From: Hymenobacter citatus
Lineage (GTDB): Bacteria > Bacteroidota > Bacteroidia > Cytophagales > Hymenobacteraceae
NCBI RefSeq assembly: GCF_014333615.1
Contig: NZ_JACSCY010000001.1
Location: forward strand, 310,001 to 374,000
Direction of reading: 5' to 3'
Length of the DNA: 64,000 nucleotides
Position 1 is the stretch's first letter; every line of letters starts with the position of its first letter. Shown here in pieces: positions 1 to 8,859 of the stretch. The notes under the pieces were generated by a model. It was not told the origin of the DNA. It did no database searches and was given only the letters and a program-made list of their open reading frames with translations. A program made the translations under genes and the position numbers.

Positions 1-64
1 CCGAAGTACTGCTGCTGCCTACCGCGCAAGGCGCGGCTACTGCAATTCAGAAAGGGTAGGGAAG

Positions 65-192
65 TAATGTAAACGTCTGTCATCCTGAGCGCAGCGAAGG
101 ACCTTATCATGGTAGAACGAGTCGTTGTGATGTCTGTCGTTCACGCGTGAGAAGGTCCTTCGCTGCGCTCAGGATGACAGACGTTTACATTA
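65..192. repeat. Long palindrome, TGTCATCCTGAGC family, copy 1
   Basis: Two 41-base complementary arms at 65-105 and 152-192 enclose a 46-base centre. The core is TGTCATCCTGAGC-GCAGC-GAAGGACCTT. The outermost bases (TAATGTAAACGTC) are unique to this copy yet also complementary. The right arm contains the last two codons and stop of the esterase gene. Confidence 0.95.
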
Positions 193-862
193 TTTCCTTA
201 AGCCGCTGCAACACCGCTCTATCCAACTGATGCCTACCCTCGAACCAGATAATTTCGGGGTCCACGCCTAATCCAAGCAGTGCCGCCTGCTGCTGCGCTA
301 CGGCTTCGGCAGTTACATACTCATCTTGAGTGCCGCACACCAGCGTGACGGGCACCTGCCGCAGCAGGCGGGCAGCCACGGCCAGGTCCATATCGGGGGG
401 GAAGGCGCCGGCCCACAGCACCAGCCGCGCCGCCCGAAACGGGGCGTGGGCCAGCCACCGGCTGACGGTGGCGGCGCCCTGCGAGAAGCCTAGCACCAGT
501 ATCTGCACATCGGGTGAGCACTGGGCTAGAATGGTATCCGACAGCTGATTAAGGTAGGTTACGTAGTCCTCGATTTCGGTGAGGCGGTCTTCGCGCGTCA
601 TCCAAGTAGCGCCTACGCGGCCACTCGTGCCCTGAAGGTAGAAACGGGAAAGTCCTTCGGGGGCCAGCACTACCGTGTTTAGATCATCCTCAGCGAGGAA
701 GGCAAAGTGCCGGATGAAGTAGGCCGCCAGCTGTCCGTAGCCGTGGCACACCACCCATACGCGGCGCGTGTTAGGGCCAGGAGTGCCCAGCTGGTAGTAA
801 CGCGCCGTGCGTTGGACGTGCAGATGATGTTCCTGTGCAGCCACTGGCAGTGCGTTAAACAA
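185..862 (-). CDS. Alpha/beta-hydrolase, phospholipase/carboxylesterase type
   Basis: A 225-residue serine hydrolase of the small carboxylesterase/YpfH type, expected to cleave esters in the cytoplasm; the substrate is unknown. The nucleophile elbow GFSQG gives Ser127, and the likely partners are Asp180 in CGTQDEY and His211 in EGRHQ. VCHGYGQ near residue 39 fits the oxyanion loop. No signal peptide is seen. The start used is TTG at 862, which overlaps the cytidine deaminase stop by 8 bases and suggests coupled translation; GTG at 844 is an alternative because no early ATG exists. The last codons and stop lie within the right arm of a long palindrome. Confidence 0.85.
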   Translation of the reverse strand: MFNALPVAAQEHHLHVQRTARYYQLGTPGPNTRRVWVVCHGYGQLAAYFIRHFAFLAEDDLNTVVLAPEGLSRFYLQGTSGRVGATWMTREDRLTEIEDYVTYLNQLSDTILAQCSPDVQILVLGFSQGAATVSRWLAHAPFRAARLVLWAGAFPPDMDLAVAARLLRQVPVTLVCGTQDEYVTAEAVAQQQAALLGLGVDPEIIWFEGRHQLDRAVLQRLKEIM

Positions 863-1358
863 TAGAATGCGGGTTGGGCAGGTTGTTGGCCGAAAAGCTG
901 AACGGCAGCAGGTCGCCTACACTGCGGTAGCGGTAGATGGTGCCATCGGGGCCGGGAAGCAGCAGCGGAATGGGATGCTGCTGGCGGTGCTCGTACTCGG
1001 TCATCACTTGGCGGCAGGCGCCGCAGGGCCAGGCCAGCGTAAACTCGCCGTGGGCGGGACGGGCGGCTACGGCCATGCCCACAATACGCTGGGCCGGCTG
1101 GCTGGCCGCCCAGCCAAACAGGGCCGTGCGCTCGGCACACAGACCCGAAGGGTAGGCCGCATTCTCCTGGTTATTACCCCGAAATATACTCCCATCTTCC
1201 AGCAGCAGTGCCGCACCCACGTGAAAATGCGAGTAGGGCGCGTAGGCGTGGTCGGTGGCGGCGCGGGCAGCCTGCCACATGGTGGCTTCGGCAGGCGTCA
1301 GTTCCGCTTCCGATGCTAGTACGTCGACGGTGATGGTGAGATGCAGGGGGTGAGCCAT
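855..1358 (-). CDS. cdd: Cytidine deaminase
   Basis: Zinc-dependent hydrolysis of cytidine and deoxycytidine to uridine forms in pyrimidine salvage. The protein is 167 residues from ATG at 1358; a longer reading from TTG at 1427 adds 23 non-homologous residues and is not preferred. The zinc and catalytic set is visible as CAE (Cys74, Glu76) and PCGAC (Cys112, Cys115), with the substrate motif NNQENAAYP near residue 62. The Cys-type zinc ligand and the length suggest a homotetrameric form. The gene is first in a two-gene unit with the esterase, which begins 8 bases before this stop. Confidence 0.93.
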   Translation of the reverse strand: MAHPLHLTITVDVLASEAELTPAEATMWQAARAATDHAYAPYSHFHVGAALLLEDGSIFRGNNQENAAYPSGLCAERTALFGWAASQPAQRIVGMAVAARPAHGEFTLAWPCGACRQVMTEYEHRQQHPIPLLLPGPDGTIYRYRSVGDLLPFSFSANNLPNPHSIV

Positions 1359-1463
1359 CGGCAGGGCAATAGAAGTGACGGCGCCGAAGTGCGGCCCCGG
1401 TTGTGAGGAGGGGCGGCGAAAATACAATTATCTGCCGATAAATTGGTTTGGACTTGTTGGATG

Positions 1464-1595
1464 GTCATGCTGAGCGGAGCCAGAGGCGGAGGCGAAGCAT
1501 CTCGCCTGCTCCTGGGAATTTCAGCTTCTAGAATCACTACCCCACATCAGCACGCGAGATGCTTCGCCTCCGCCTCTGGCTCCGCTCAGCATGAC
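1464..1595. repeat. Long palindrome, GTCATGCTGAGC / GAAGCATCTCGC variant
   Basis: Perfect 42-base complementary arms at 1464-1505 and 1554-1595. The ends carry GTCATGCTGAGCGGAG and the inner part GAAGCATCTCGC. Between them lies a purine-rich stretch (CCAGAGGCGGAGGC) not found in other copies but matched in both arms. It separates the cytidine deaminase start from the response regulator stop. Confidence 0.95.
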
Positions 1596-1615
1596 GTTCT
1601 GGTTGAAAAAACCCT

Positions 1616-2353
1616 CTATAAACTCATTAGCTCCCGGAAACGGGCCGACTGCTGGCGCGATACTTCCACCTCCGGTCCTTCGCGCAGCTGGATTTTAAGG
1701 GTATTGCTGAACCAGGGTTCGATGCCAGCAATCCACTTTAGGTTGATAATCTGCTGCCGGTTTACCCGGAAAAATACCCGCGGGTCGAGGCGCTGCTCCA
1801 AGTACTGCAAGGTGCGCGGGATGAGGGGATGCTGCTGATCGAAGTAGATTTGGGTGTAGCTGCCGTTGATTTCAAACAGGCGGATATCAGCCAGGCGGAC
1901 GAACCAGCACCGCTCACCGTCTTTCACAAACACCTGGTCGTGCTCGGCGAGCAGGGTAGGAGCCGGCTCGAGCGTTGGGATAAGCGGCGTTTCGTTGGGA
2001 GGCGTGAGGGCGGTGCGGGCTTTGGCCAGCGCCGCGGCGAGGCGGTGTTCCTGCACGGGCTTCAGCAGGTAGTCCAATGCATTCACCTCAAAGGCACGCA
2101 GGGCGTACTCATCATAGGCGGTGGTGAAGATGACGTGCGGCGCCGTGTCCAGCGAGGCCAGCAGATCGAAGCCAGTTTCGCCGGGCATGTGAATATCGAG
2201 CAGCAGCACATCGGGGCGGAGCGTGGGTAGGAGCTGGCGGGCTTCGGTGGCGTGGCGGGCTTCGCCTACTACCCGCACCTCGGGATGAGCTTGCAACAGG
2301 TGGCGCAGTTCCTGGCGTGCCAGGCGCGAATCATCAACTAACAGAATATTCAT
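1616..2353 (-). CDS. LytTR-family response regulator
   Basis: A DNA-binding response regulator of 245 residues. The receiver domain (1-120) has the acidic pocket Asp7/Asp8, phospho-acceptor Asp53 in LLDIHMPG, switch residue Thr76/77 in IFTTAYDEYAL and Lys98 in YLLKPV. A LytTR DNA-binding domain follows (about 137-245: VFVKDGER, EINGSYTQI, FFRVNRQQIINL). It begins 14 bases after the histidine kinase stop on the same strand, so the pair is a LytS/LytR-type two-component system with the adjacent kinase as its partner. Target genes cannot be inferred from the window. Confidence 0.93.
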   Translation of the reverse strand: MNILLVDDSRLARQELRHLLQAHPEVRVVGEARHATEARQLLPTLRPDVLLLDIHMPGETGFDLLASLDTAPHVIFTTAYDEYALRAFEVNALDYLLKPVQEHRLAAALAKARTALTPPNETPLIPTLEPAPTLLAEHDQVFVKDGERCWFVRLADIRLFEINGSYTQIYFDQQHPLIPRTLQYLEQRLDPRVFFRVNRQQIINLKWIAGIEPWFSNTLKIQLREGPEVEVSRQQSARFRELMSL

Positions 2354-2367
2354 AGCGCAAAAACTAG

Positions 2368-3528
2368 CTAGACACTGGCTGCCGAAACAGGTGTAGAGAG
2401 GGAGGGTAGGGCGGCAGCTACGGGCAGCTGCACGTGGGCCAATACCTGGTTAGGCGCGTTTGGGTCGTTGGTGAGCGTGAGTGTAGCGGCGGGGCCGAAG
2501 AGCAGCGCGAGCCGCTCGCGGGCATTGCGCAGCCCAATACCCGTGTGGTCCGGCGTGGGCGGTTGGTAGCGACCGGTGTTACGGACTACCACGTGCAGCT
2601 GTGCGCCATCGGTCGCCAATTGGGCCGAAACAGCGACGGTGCCACCTTTGGGCCGGGGCGCAATGCCGTGCTTAATGGCGTTTTCGACCAGCAATTGCAG
2701 GGTCATGGGCGGTACGGGCACGGCCAGGGTAGCGGGGTCGATGTCGAGCGTGTAGGTCAGGCGTTCTTCCAGCTGCATGGCTTCCAGCTGAAGGTAATGC
2801 TCCACAATTTCCAGCTCGCGGGCTAGTGGTACTTGCTCGGTGCCGTTGAGCTGGATGGAGTAGCGCAGCAGGTCGGAGAGGTGCGTCATCATGGCGCGGG
2901 CGCGGGCGGGGTCTTCCATCACCAAGGCTCGGATGTTATTCAGGCCATTGAACAGGAAGTGCGGGTTGATCTGGGCTTTTAGGGTACTCATTTCGGCCTC
3001 CCGCACGGCCGCGTGCAGCTTCCATTTGTCTACTTCGGCCTGCCGGTAACGGTCGAGGTAGTGCAGACCGAAATAGCAGGCCGTCCAAAGCCAAAGCACA
3101 AAGTAAGTTTGCAGGATGTAGCCCACAAACTGAGGGCCGCCCGATGGGGCTCCCAGGCTGGCGGGTGGCCGAATCAGGAAGGCGATGATAGCGCCCAACA
3201 CCAACTGGCTCAGCACGGCCACCACCCCATTGACGACCAGCAGCCGCCACAGCAGCGCCCCAAAGGCCAACTGCTTCCAGTGGTACCGTTTCACCCAGGC
3301 CCGCACGCCGTGGCTGGCAAAGAGCAGCACCACGGCCATAGCCAGCTGAATGGCCAGTATATGCCAACCAATGACCACGCGCATCGCAAATAGCCGAATC
3401 AGCAACAAGCCGAGGCCCGCGTAGAGCAGCCAGCCCACCACTTGCAACCCCCAATACCAGCGGCGGCGGTGGGTAGGAACCGGTACAACGGGCGCAGGGG
3501 TAGGGCTACGGAAAAACAAAGAAGTCAT
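2368..3528 (-). CDS. LytS-like sensor histidine kinase
   Basis: A membrane sensor kinase of 386 residues. Four hydrophobic segments (about 26-47, 52-72, 90-118, 134-155) form the membrane domain. The His_kinase dimerisation region follows, with phospho-acceptor His190 in QINPHFLFNGLNNIR, then a HATPase domain with N box LLVENAIKHG and G box GIGLRNARERL. It should phosphorylate the LytTR regulator 14 bases downstream. Its ATG lies 4 bases after the stop of the interrupted membrane-protein gene, so all three genes were probably one operon. No extracellular sensor domain is seen. Confidence 0.92.
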   Translation of the reverse strand: MTSLFFRSPTPAPVVPVPTHRRRWYWGLQVVGWLLYAGLGLLLIRLFAMRVVIGWHILAIQLAMAVVLLFASHGVRAWVKRYHWKQLAFGALLWRLLVVNGVVAVLSQLVLGAIIAFLIRPPASLGAPSGGPQFVGYILQTYFVLWLWTACYFGLHYLDRYRQAEVDKWKLHAAVREAEMSTLKAQINPHFLFNGLNNIRALVMEDPARARAMMTHLSDLLRYSIQLNGTEQVPLARELEIVEHYLQLEAMQLEERLTYTLDIDPATLAVPVPPMTLQLLVENAIKHGIAPRPKGGTVAVSAQLATDGAQLHVVVRNTGRYQPPTPDHTGIGLRNARERLALLFGPAATLTLTNDPNAPNQVLAHVQLPVAAALPSLSTPVSAASV

Positions 3529-3532
3529 GCAA

Positions 3533-4108
3533 TCAAGCCGATAGCGCCGCGGGCTGCCGGATAGCCCGCCAGCGGTATTCTAGGATTAGTATCGTTGCAA
3601 CATACAGCCCCACAATGAGAAAAGGAATAACCACAAACCGCTGGGCTGGAAACGCGTACCAAGCCGCCAGCACCAGCACCGTGCGCGCCACGGCATGAAA
3701 CACGCCTACCCAGTGCCGGATAATTCAGGACAGCGGCAGTCACATCAGTCCCGTGAGGATGCCCACGGTAAGGGGTAGCGACGTATAATCGGCCTGGAAA
3801 AAGGGAATAGCAATGGCATACACCAGCAGCGACATGGCCATGGCACTGAAAAACAGGGTGTCGAACTCGTTTTTAGGGTTGGTGCGGTTCAGGAAATGCT
3901 CGCCTGTGAACCGTGAAAAAAACATCCCTAGGTATACAATGCTGCCGGTGCTGAGAAAGAGCACCCACACCAGCTGCGTGGGCGACAGCGTGAGTCCGGC
4001 CACGCCCACCACAGCCCAGGCCAAGGTGCCCGCCAGCGGCATGGCCAGCAGGCGCCGGGCGGCAAACTGCGCCCGTTGCTGTTCTAAGGAGGAGCTAGGA
4101 GTTGTCAT
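3533..4108 (-). pseudogene. DUF7010-like membrane protein with two in-frame TGA codons
   Basis: Read as one frame from ATG 4108 to TGA 3533, this gives a polytopic membrane protein of about 191 residues that I tentatively match to DUF7010. Residues 1-122 are open; TGA occurs at 3740-3742 and again at 3725-3727, spaced by Leu-Pro-Leu-Ser. The frame then continues for 62 more codons of convincing membrane protein (IIRHWVGVFHAVARTVLVL, then FVVIPFLIVGLYVATILIL) and stops 4 bases before the histidine kinase start. The second TGA sits where Trp would be natural (LPLS-W-II); the first could also be Trp. Nonsense mutations are the simplest reading. TGA is a normal stop in neighbouring genes, so a changed code is unlikely. 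A truncated 122-residue product could still be made. Confidence 0.75.
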
Positions 4109-4203
4109 GGTAAAAAAGGATGGTAGGAAGTGAAAGCGCCGGTAACGGGCCGTTGCTGAATTTGCGGTATGTTTAGGGAATCAATGTACCCTGATTTGTT
4201 TCT

Positions 4204-5007
4204 ATGAAAGCTTCTTCCCCTCCACGTTTCCGCACCACACTCTACCCATTGCTGCTCCTGGCCACTATGCTACTGGGCGCCACAGCCACGCGCGCTGCCG
4301 GCCGCGAGTACTATCAAGTGCAAGTCTACCATCTGCGCAATCAGCAGCAACAGCAGCAGGTAGAGGCCTTTCTAAAAGACGCCTACCTGCCGGCGTTGCA
4401 CAAGCTAGGCGTGCCGAAAGTGGGTGTGTTTGAGCCGGTTGGCAACGACACGGCCGCCGACCGGCGCCTGTTGGTGCTGGTGCCCTACCAGTCCTTGCAG
4501 CAGTGGCAGCGCGTAACGGCACAATTAGAAGACCCGAAAGTATACGGCGCCGCCGGCCAGCAGTATTGGGCGTCAGCCCACGACCAGGCGCCTTATACTC
4601 GCCTGGAAACCATTCTACTAGAGTCGTTTGCCGATCAACTCAAGCTCCAGACGCCACCCCTCACCGGCCCGCGGCCGGAGCGTATCTACGAGCTGCGCAG
4701 CTACGAAAGCGCTACCCAGGCCCAGCACCTCAACAAAGTGCAGATGTTTGTGCAGGGCGACGAGGTAGGCCTGTTCAAGCGTCTGGGCTTCAACGCCGTG
4801 TTCTATGGCCGGGTGCTGGCTGGCAGCCACATGCCCAACCTGATGTACATGACCACCTTCGACAACAAAGCCGCCCGCGACGCCCATTGGAAGCAGTTCG
4901 GGGAGTCGGCTGACTGGAAGAAGCTCTCGGCCCGGCCCGAATACCAAAACAACGTGTCGCATATTGATATGCAATTCCTGCACCCAGTGGCGTATTCTGA
5001 TTTTTAG
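4204..5007 (+). CDS. NIPSNAP-family exported protein
   Basis: A 267-residue protein with an N-terminal signal peptide (hydrophobic YPLLLLATMLLGATATRAA) and two NIPSNAP/dimeric alpha-beta-barrel repeats, the first about 36-145 (YYQVQVYHLR) and the second about 158-265 (ERIYELRSYES; FNAVFYGRVLAG; PNLMYMTTF; ending HPVAYSDF). NIPSNAP domains belong to the ferredoxin-like dimeric barrel group. The function in Bacteroidota is unknown and I see no catalytic signature. It is monocistronic, divergent from the LytS/LytR unit and followed by a palindrome. The call is firm on family and open on function. Confidence 0.85.
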   Translation: MKASSPPRFRTTLYPLLLLATMLLGATATRAAGREYYQVQVYHLRNQQQQQQVEAFLKDAYLPALHKLGVPKVGVFEPVGNDTAADRRLLVLVPYQSLQQWQRVTAQLEDPKVYGAAGQQYWASAHDQAPYTRLETILLESFADQLKLQTPPLTGPRPERIYELRSYESATQAQHLNKVQMFVQGDEVGLFKRLGFNAVFYGRVLAGSHMPNLMYMTTFDNKAARDAHWKQFGESADWKKLSARPEYQNNVSHIDMQFLHPVAYSDF

Positions 5008-5035
5008 ATAGTTGCAGTAGGGCTGGGAGTGAGGT

Positions 5036-5131
5036 CGTCATGCTGAGTGGAGTCGAAGCATCTCGCGTGCTGACACTAGGTTACTATCTACCGTCAGAAC
5101 GCGAGATGCTTCGACTCCGCTCAGCATGACG
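5036..5131. repeat. Long palindrome, GTCATGCTGAG / GAAGCATCTCGC variant
   Basis: Arms of about 32 bases at 5036-5067 and 5100-5131 match except for one T/C difference (TGAGTGGAGTC against TGAGCGGAGTC). It lies between the convergent NIPSNAP and hydrolase genes, where it could end transcription from both sides. Confidence 0.92.
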
Positions 5132-5136
5132 GTTTT

Positions 5137-6081
5137 CTATTTCTTAGCCACTGCGTGCTGCTTCAAAAAAGCGTCCGACTGCGCCAGGAACCACTGCGTG
5201 TCGTCCCACATCAGAAAGTGCTTGCCGGCTTCCGACATCTCAATTTGGTGCTGGGGCAGCTTGGCGTACTGCTGCTCGAAAATAGCGCGGGTGCTTTCCT
5301 TGGTTGAGCCGTAGGCCTTGTAGGCGGCCCAGGCACCTAGTACCAGCACCGGCTGTTGAATACGAGCCACGTCGGGGCGCAGGTCGGTGGTGTACATATC
5401 GTACATGGCCTGGCCCACGGTGGCGGGGTCGGAGGCTACGCTCCAGGCGGTGGCCTGCCGGATGCGAGCCGTATCGGTCATCAGGCTGGCCGAGTTCTGG
5501 CGGGCGGTGGCGGCATCTATGTGGCCGCGGCTCACCTGCTGCCGCACGCCCTCGGCCATGGGCTTGGCGGCTTCGGCGGTCAGCATAGGGTTTTGCACCG
5601 CCGACAGGAAAGGTAGGGAGTCCACAATCACCAGCGGCCCCACGGCGTCGGGCTGGGTGGCGCTCATCCAGAGGGCCATAAAGCCACCTAGGCTGTGCCC
5701 TACCACTACAGGTTTATTAAGCTTCTGAGTTTTGACGTAGGTCAGGAGCTGGTCGCGCACGTTTTGGAGCAGGTGCTCGGTGCTGGCCGGGGCCGGCGTG
5801 CCGCCGAATCCATTGATGGAAATGATGTGGCACTGATACTGCTTTTGGTAGTGTGCCACCGTCTCGTCCCACACCGCGCCGGGACAGGTCAGGCCCGGAA
5901 TCAGCAGCATAGGTTGGCCTTTGCCCACCACGCGCACCGTGAAGTTGGGGTGCGCGGCGGCCGGGCTATCGGCTACCAGAAGGGTAGGAGCCGAGGCGGT
6001 GGAAGCGGGAGCGGCCGTGAGAAGCGTAGCGCCGGTCAGCAAAGCGGCGCAAAAGGGACGGAGGTAGGCAGTGAGGTTCAT
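5137..6081 (-). CDS. Exported alpha/beta-hydrolase
   Basis: A 314-residue hydrolase with a signal peptide (FCAALLTGATLLTAAPAS) and so probably periplasmic. The alpha/beta-hydrolase fold is shown by the oxyanion segment LLIPGLTC (about 59-66), the nucleophile elbow GHSLGG (Ser130), the acid candidate after VLVLGAW, and the late His in AGKHFLMWDD. The substrate cannot be told from the sequence; esters or lactones are usual for this group. The stop lies 5 bases from the right arm of a palindrome. No partner gene is apparent; the next gene, at 6286, is divergent. Confidence 0.88.
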   Translation of the reverse strand: MNLTAYLRPFCAALLTGATLLTAAPASTASAPTLLVADSPAAAHPNFTVRVVGKGQPMLLIPGLTCPGAVWDETVAHYQKQYQCHIISINGFGGTPAPASTEHLLQNVRDQLLTYVKTQKLNKPVVVGHSLGGFMALWMSATQPDAVGPLVIVDSLPFLSAVQNPMLTAEAAKPMAEGVRQQVSRGHIDAATARQNSASLMTDTARIRQATAWSVASDPATVGQAMYDMYTTDLRPDVARIQQPVLVLGAWAAYKAYGSTKESTRAIFEQQYAKLPQHQIEMSEAGKHFLMWDDTQWFLAQSDAFLKQHAVAKK

Positions 6082-6285
6082 GGTAGCAGGAGTAGGGGAG
6101 GCTTGTGGTGCGATTGATGCCTCAAACCTAGCTCAGCTATCCGCGGAAGAAAATCGTTTTTCAGCGAACGGTACCGCAACCGGCTGAACTGCGCTAGGGG
6201 TAGGGCGAACGGTAGGCTGCCCATCGAGTACGCCAACGGAATTTCCCGGAGTTGTTAGCTTTGATGACACGCCTACCTTTCCGCC

Positions 6286-7653
6286 ATGATCCACCCCACC
6301 CGCCTGCTGCTGCTCGGTGCCGGCCGCTCGGCTTCCGCGCTCATTGCCTACCTGCTACGCCACGCGCCCGCGGAGAACTGGCAGCTCACCATTGCCGACC
6401 TCGACCCCACGCCCCTGGCGCCCGTACTGGCCGCGCACGCCGCCTACGCCCGCGCCGTGCCCTTTTCCACCGACGATACCGCCCGCCTCGACGAGCTGGT
6501 GCAAGCGCACGACGTCGTTATTTCGATGCTGCCCGCGTTTCTGCACCCCGTAGTAGCGCGGGCATGCGTGCGCCACCGCCGCCACCTGGCCACGGCCAGC
6601 TACGCCACGCCCGAGCTGCGCGCCCTGGATGCCGAGGCCCGCGCCGCGGGCGTCACGCTGCTCATGGAGTGCGGCCTCGACCCTGGCCTGGACCATATGT
6701 CGGCCATGCGGGCTATCCACGCCATTCGGGCGCGGGGTGGTCGGCTCACCAGCTTCAAATCCTACTGCGGCGGCCTGCTGGCTCCCGATTCGGAGGGCGA
6801 CAACCCCTGGCGCTACAAGTTCACCTGGAACCCGCGCAACGTGGTGCTGGCCGGCCAGAGCACGGCGCAGTACCTGGAAGATGGCCGCCCGCGGCTGGTG
6901 CCCTACCACCAGCTATTTGCCCGCGCCGAGCCCCTCAGCGTACCCGACTACGGCGACTTCGAGGGCTACCCCAACCGCGACTCGCTTAGCTACCGTCCCC
7001 TCTACGGCCTCGATGGCATCCCGACCATGCTGCGCGGCACCCTGCGCCGCCCCGGCTATTGCGCCGCCTGGCACGCCCTCGTCCAGCTGGGCCTCACCGA
7101 CGACTCGGTGCGCCTGGACAACGCCGCCAGCCTGCCGTGGAGCGAGTTGGTAGCCGGCTGTCTGCCGCGGCTACCAACACCGCACTGGTCGCCTGTGGGG
7201 TGGGTGTCGGACTACCTAAAGCTCGCACCCAATAGCCCCGAAATGCAGCTGCTGACGTGGCTGGGCATCTTCTCGCTGGAACCGGTAGGCCTCGCCAACG
7301 CCACGCCGGCCCAGCTGCTGGAACACCTATTGCTGCGCAAATGGGCGCTCCAGCCGCAAGACCGCGACATGGTGGTGATGCAGCATCAGTTTGAATATGA
7401 ACTAGCAGGATTGGTGTATGCGAACACCGCCTCGTTGGTGGTGCTAGGTGATGACGCCACGCACACCGCCATGGCCAAGACGGTAGGGCTACCGCTGGGC
7501 ATGGCTGTGCGGCGGCTGGCCGGCGGGCATGTGGCCTCATACGGCATCGTGCTTCCCATCCAGGCCGATATCTACGAGCCGATTTTGCACGAGCTGGTAG
7601 CGGAATACGATATCCGGTTTATAGAGGGGGAGGAAAGGTGTCTGATGGCATAG
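6286..7653 (+). CDS. Saccharopine dehydrogenase-family oxidoreductase
   Basis: A 455-residue NAD(P)-dependent enzyme. The N-terminal Rossmann fold shows LLLLGAGRSASALIAYLL (about 7-24) and IADLDP; then HDVVISMLPAFLHP and a saccharopine dehydrogenase C-terminal domain (MECGLDPGLDHMSAMRAI, SFKSYCGGLLAP, NPWRYKFTWNPRNVV). This arrangement matches the bacterial LYS9-like proteins often labelled saccharopine reductase or dehydrogenase. The true substrate in Bacteroidota is uncertain. ATG at 6286 gives the glycine-rich loop in the usual place. The gene stands alone and converges on the sulfur operon. Confidence 0.88.
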   Translation: MIHPTRLLLLGAGRSASALIAYLLRHAPAENWQLTIADLDPTPLAPVLAAHAAYARAVPFSTDDTARLDELVQAHDVVISMLPAFLHPVVARACVRHRRHLATASYATPELRALDAEARAAGVTLLMECGLDPGLDHMSAMRAIHAIRARGGRLTSFKSYCGGLLAPDSEGDNPWRYKFTWNPRNVVLAGQSTAQYLEDGRPRLVPYHQLFARAEPLSVPDYGDFEGYPNRDSLSYRPLYGLDGIPTMLRGTLRRPGYCAAWHALVQLGLTDDSVRLDNAASLPWSELVAGCLPRLPTPHWSPVGWVSDYLKLAPNSPEMQLLTWLGIFSLEPVGLANATPAQLLEHLLLRKWALQPQDRDMVVMQHQFEYELAGLVYANTASLVVLGDDATHTAMAKTVGLPLGMAVRRLAGGHVASYGIVLPIQADIYEPILHELVAEYDIRFIEGEERCLMA

Positions 7654-7760
7654 GGTATATTTCGCCTGGGGACAAAGGCTCGTCTACTGCCTGTCAACTT
7701 TCTTCCTCCACCATGATAGGTAAGAAGGCGGTAGTGGGTAGGGCGGGCCGAGGAGACGCA

Positions 7761-8171
7761 CTAATGCGGGAGCTTGTCGCGCAGGGCGCTGTAGGTCCAG
7801 GTGCCGGCCAGCGCGGCCAGCAGCAGCACGGTCGCGCCGGCCACGCCGCTACCCAGCTGGGCAAAGATGGGGCCGGGGCAAGCACCCGTCAGGGCCCAGC
7901 CCAACCCGAAAATGAGGCCCCCAATCCAGGTGCCGTGCGTGTATTTCTTATCAGTCAGACTGATTTCTTCTCCGTTGATGGTCTTCAGGCGGTTGCGCTT
8001 GATGAGCTGGATAGACACCATACCCACCAGAATAGCCGAGCCGATAACCCCGTACATGTGGAAGCTCTGGAAGCGGAACATTTCCTGAATGCGCCACCAA
8101 CTCACTACCTCGCTTTTCGTGAGAATCACGCCAAATAACACGCCCAGGACCAGGTATTTCAGGTTTTTCAT
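7761..8171 (-). CDS. YeeE/YedE-family transporter, C-terminal half (DUF6691 type)
   Basis: A 136-residue membrane protein corresponding to the second half of the YeeE/TsuA thiosulfate-uptake fold. Three to four hydrophobic segments are visible, with the conserved cysteine motif GACPGP (near residue 98) that lines the path in characterised YeeE proteins. It follows the first-half gene by 9 bases and should form a complex with it. Last gene of the sulfur operon. Import of thiosulfate or a related sulfur anion is the expected role, inferred from the family. Confidence 0.88.
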   Translation of the reverse strand: MKNLKYLVLGVLFGVILTKSEVVSWWRIQEMFRFQSFHMYGVIGSAILVGMVSIQLIKRNRLKTINGEEISLTDKKYTHGTWIGGLIFGLGWALTGACPGPIFAQLGSGVAGATVLLLAALAGTWTYSALRDKLPH

Positions 8172-8180
8172 GTGCAGATG

Positions 8181-8741
8181 TTAAAACAGCAGTGGATAAA
8201 TAACCCACGTCATCAGCAGCCCCCCCACAAAGAAGCCGATAACGGCTACTAGCGACACCCACTGCAAATTGGACAGCCCCGAAATGGCGTGGCCCGATGT
8301 ACAGCCCCCGGCGTAGCGCGTGCCGAAGCCCACCAGAAAGCCGCCCAGCACCAGAAACACCCAGCCTTTCCAATTCAACAGGTTTTCGAGGGCGAAAAGC
8401 TCACGGGGCAGCAGGCCCGTGAAGTCGGTCAGGTGCAGTTGGGCTTGCAGGTCGCGCACGGTTTCGGCCGAAATGGCAATGGTATCGGGGTGGCCCAGCA
8501 CCCGATAGCCCAGAAAGCCACCGATGGTAATACCAAGCACGAAAAACAGATTCCACCGCTCGGCGCGCCAGTTGTAGTTCAGGAAGGGAATGCCGGCGGG
8601 CACGCAGGCCGCGCACATGTGGCGCAGCGAGGAGCTGATGCCCAGGGCTTTATTGCCAACGAGCAGGAGCGCCGGTACGGTCAGCCCAATGAGTGGACCG
8701 GCCACGTACCAGGGCCAGGGTTGGCGAAGAAAATCAAGCAT
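8181..8741 (-). CDS. YeeE/YedE-family transporter, N-terminal half
   Basis: A 186-residue polytopic protein forming the first half of a split YeeE/YedE sulfur-anion transporter. The conserved motif GGCTSGHAISG (near 144) carries the family cysteine; MCAACVPAGIPF carries further cysteines. ATG at 8741 (MLDFLRQPWPWYVAGP) is chosen because the open frame before it can only start with TTG at 8813. It precedes the partner half by 9 bases and follows the CstB-like gene, so substrate uptake and persulfide oxidation are probably produced together. Confidence 0.88.
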   Translation of the reverse strand: MLDFLRQPWPWYVAGPLIGLTVPALLLVGNKALGISSSLRHMCAACVPAGIPFLNYNWRAERWNLFFVLGITIGGFLGYRVLGHPDTIAISAETVRDLQAQLHLTDFTGLLPRELFALENLLNWKGWVFLVLGGFLVGFGTRYAGGCTSGHAISGLSNLQWVSLVAVIGFFVGGLLMTWVIYPLLF

Positions 8742-8859
8742 GAAGGTGATGATGTGCTGAAGAAGATGTTTAGAAAGTCGGTTTAATGCAGAAAGGTTGT
8801 CATGATTCGACAAGTGGACGCCAGATGAAGCATGACCGGGCGCTATTCGGAAACTAATC

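Noticed and set aside
3525..3743. Separate 72-codon gene overlapping the kinase start
   Set aside because: It is a different phase of the interrupted membrane-protein gene; the correct phase gives convincing membrane segments.
3533..4108. UGA reassigned to tryptophan in this genome
   Set aside because: TGA ends many clear genes here (for example aroQ, xerD, rnhA) at the expected places, so a changed code does not fit; local nonsense mutations are simpler.
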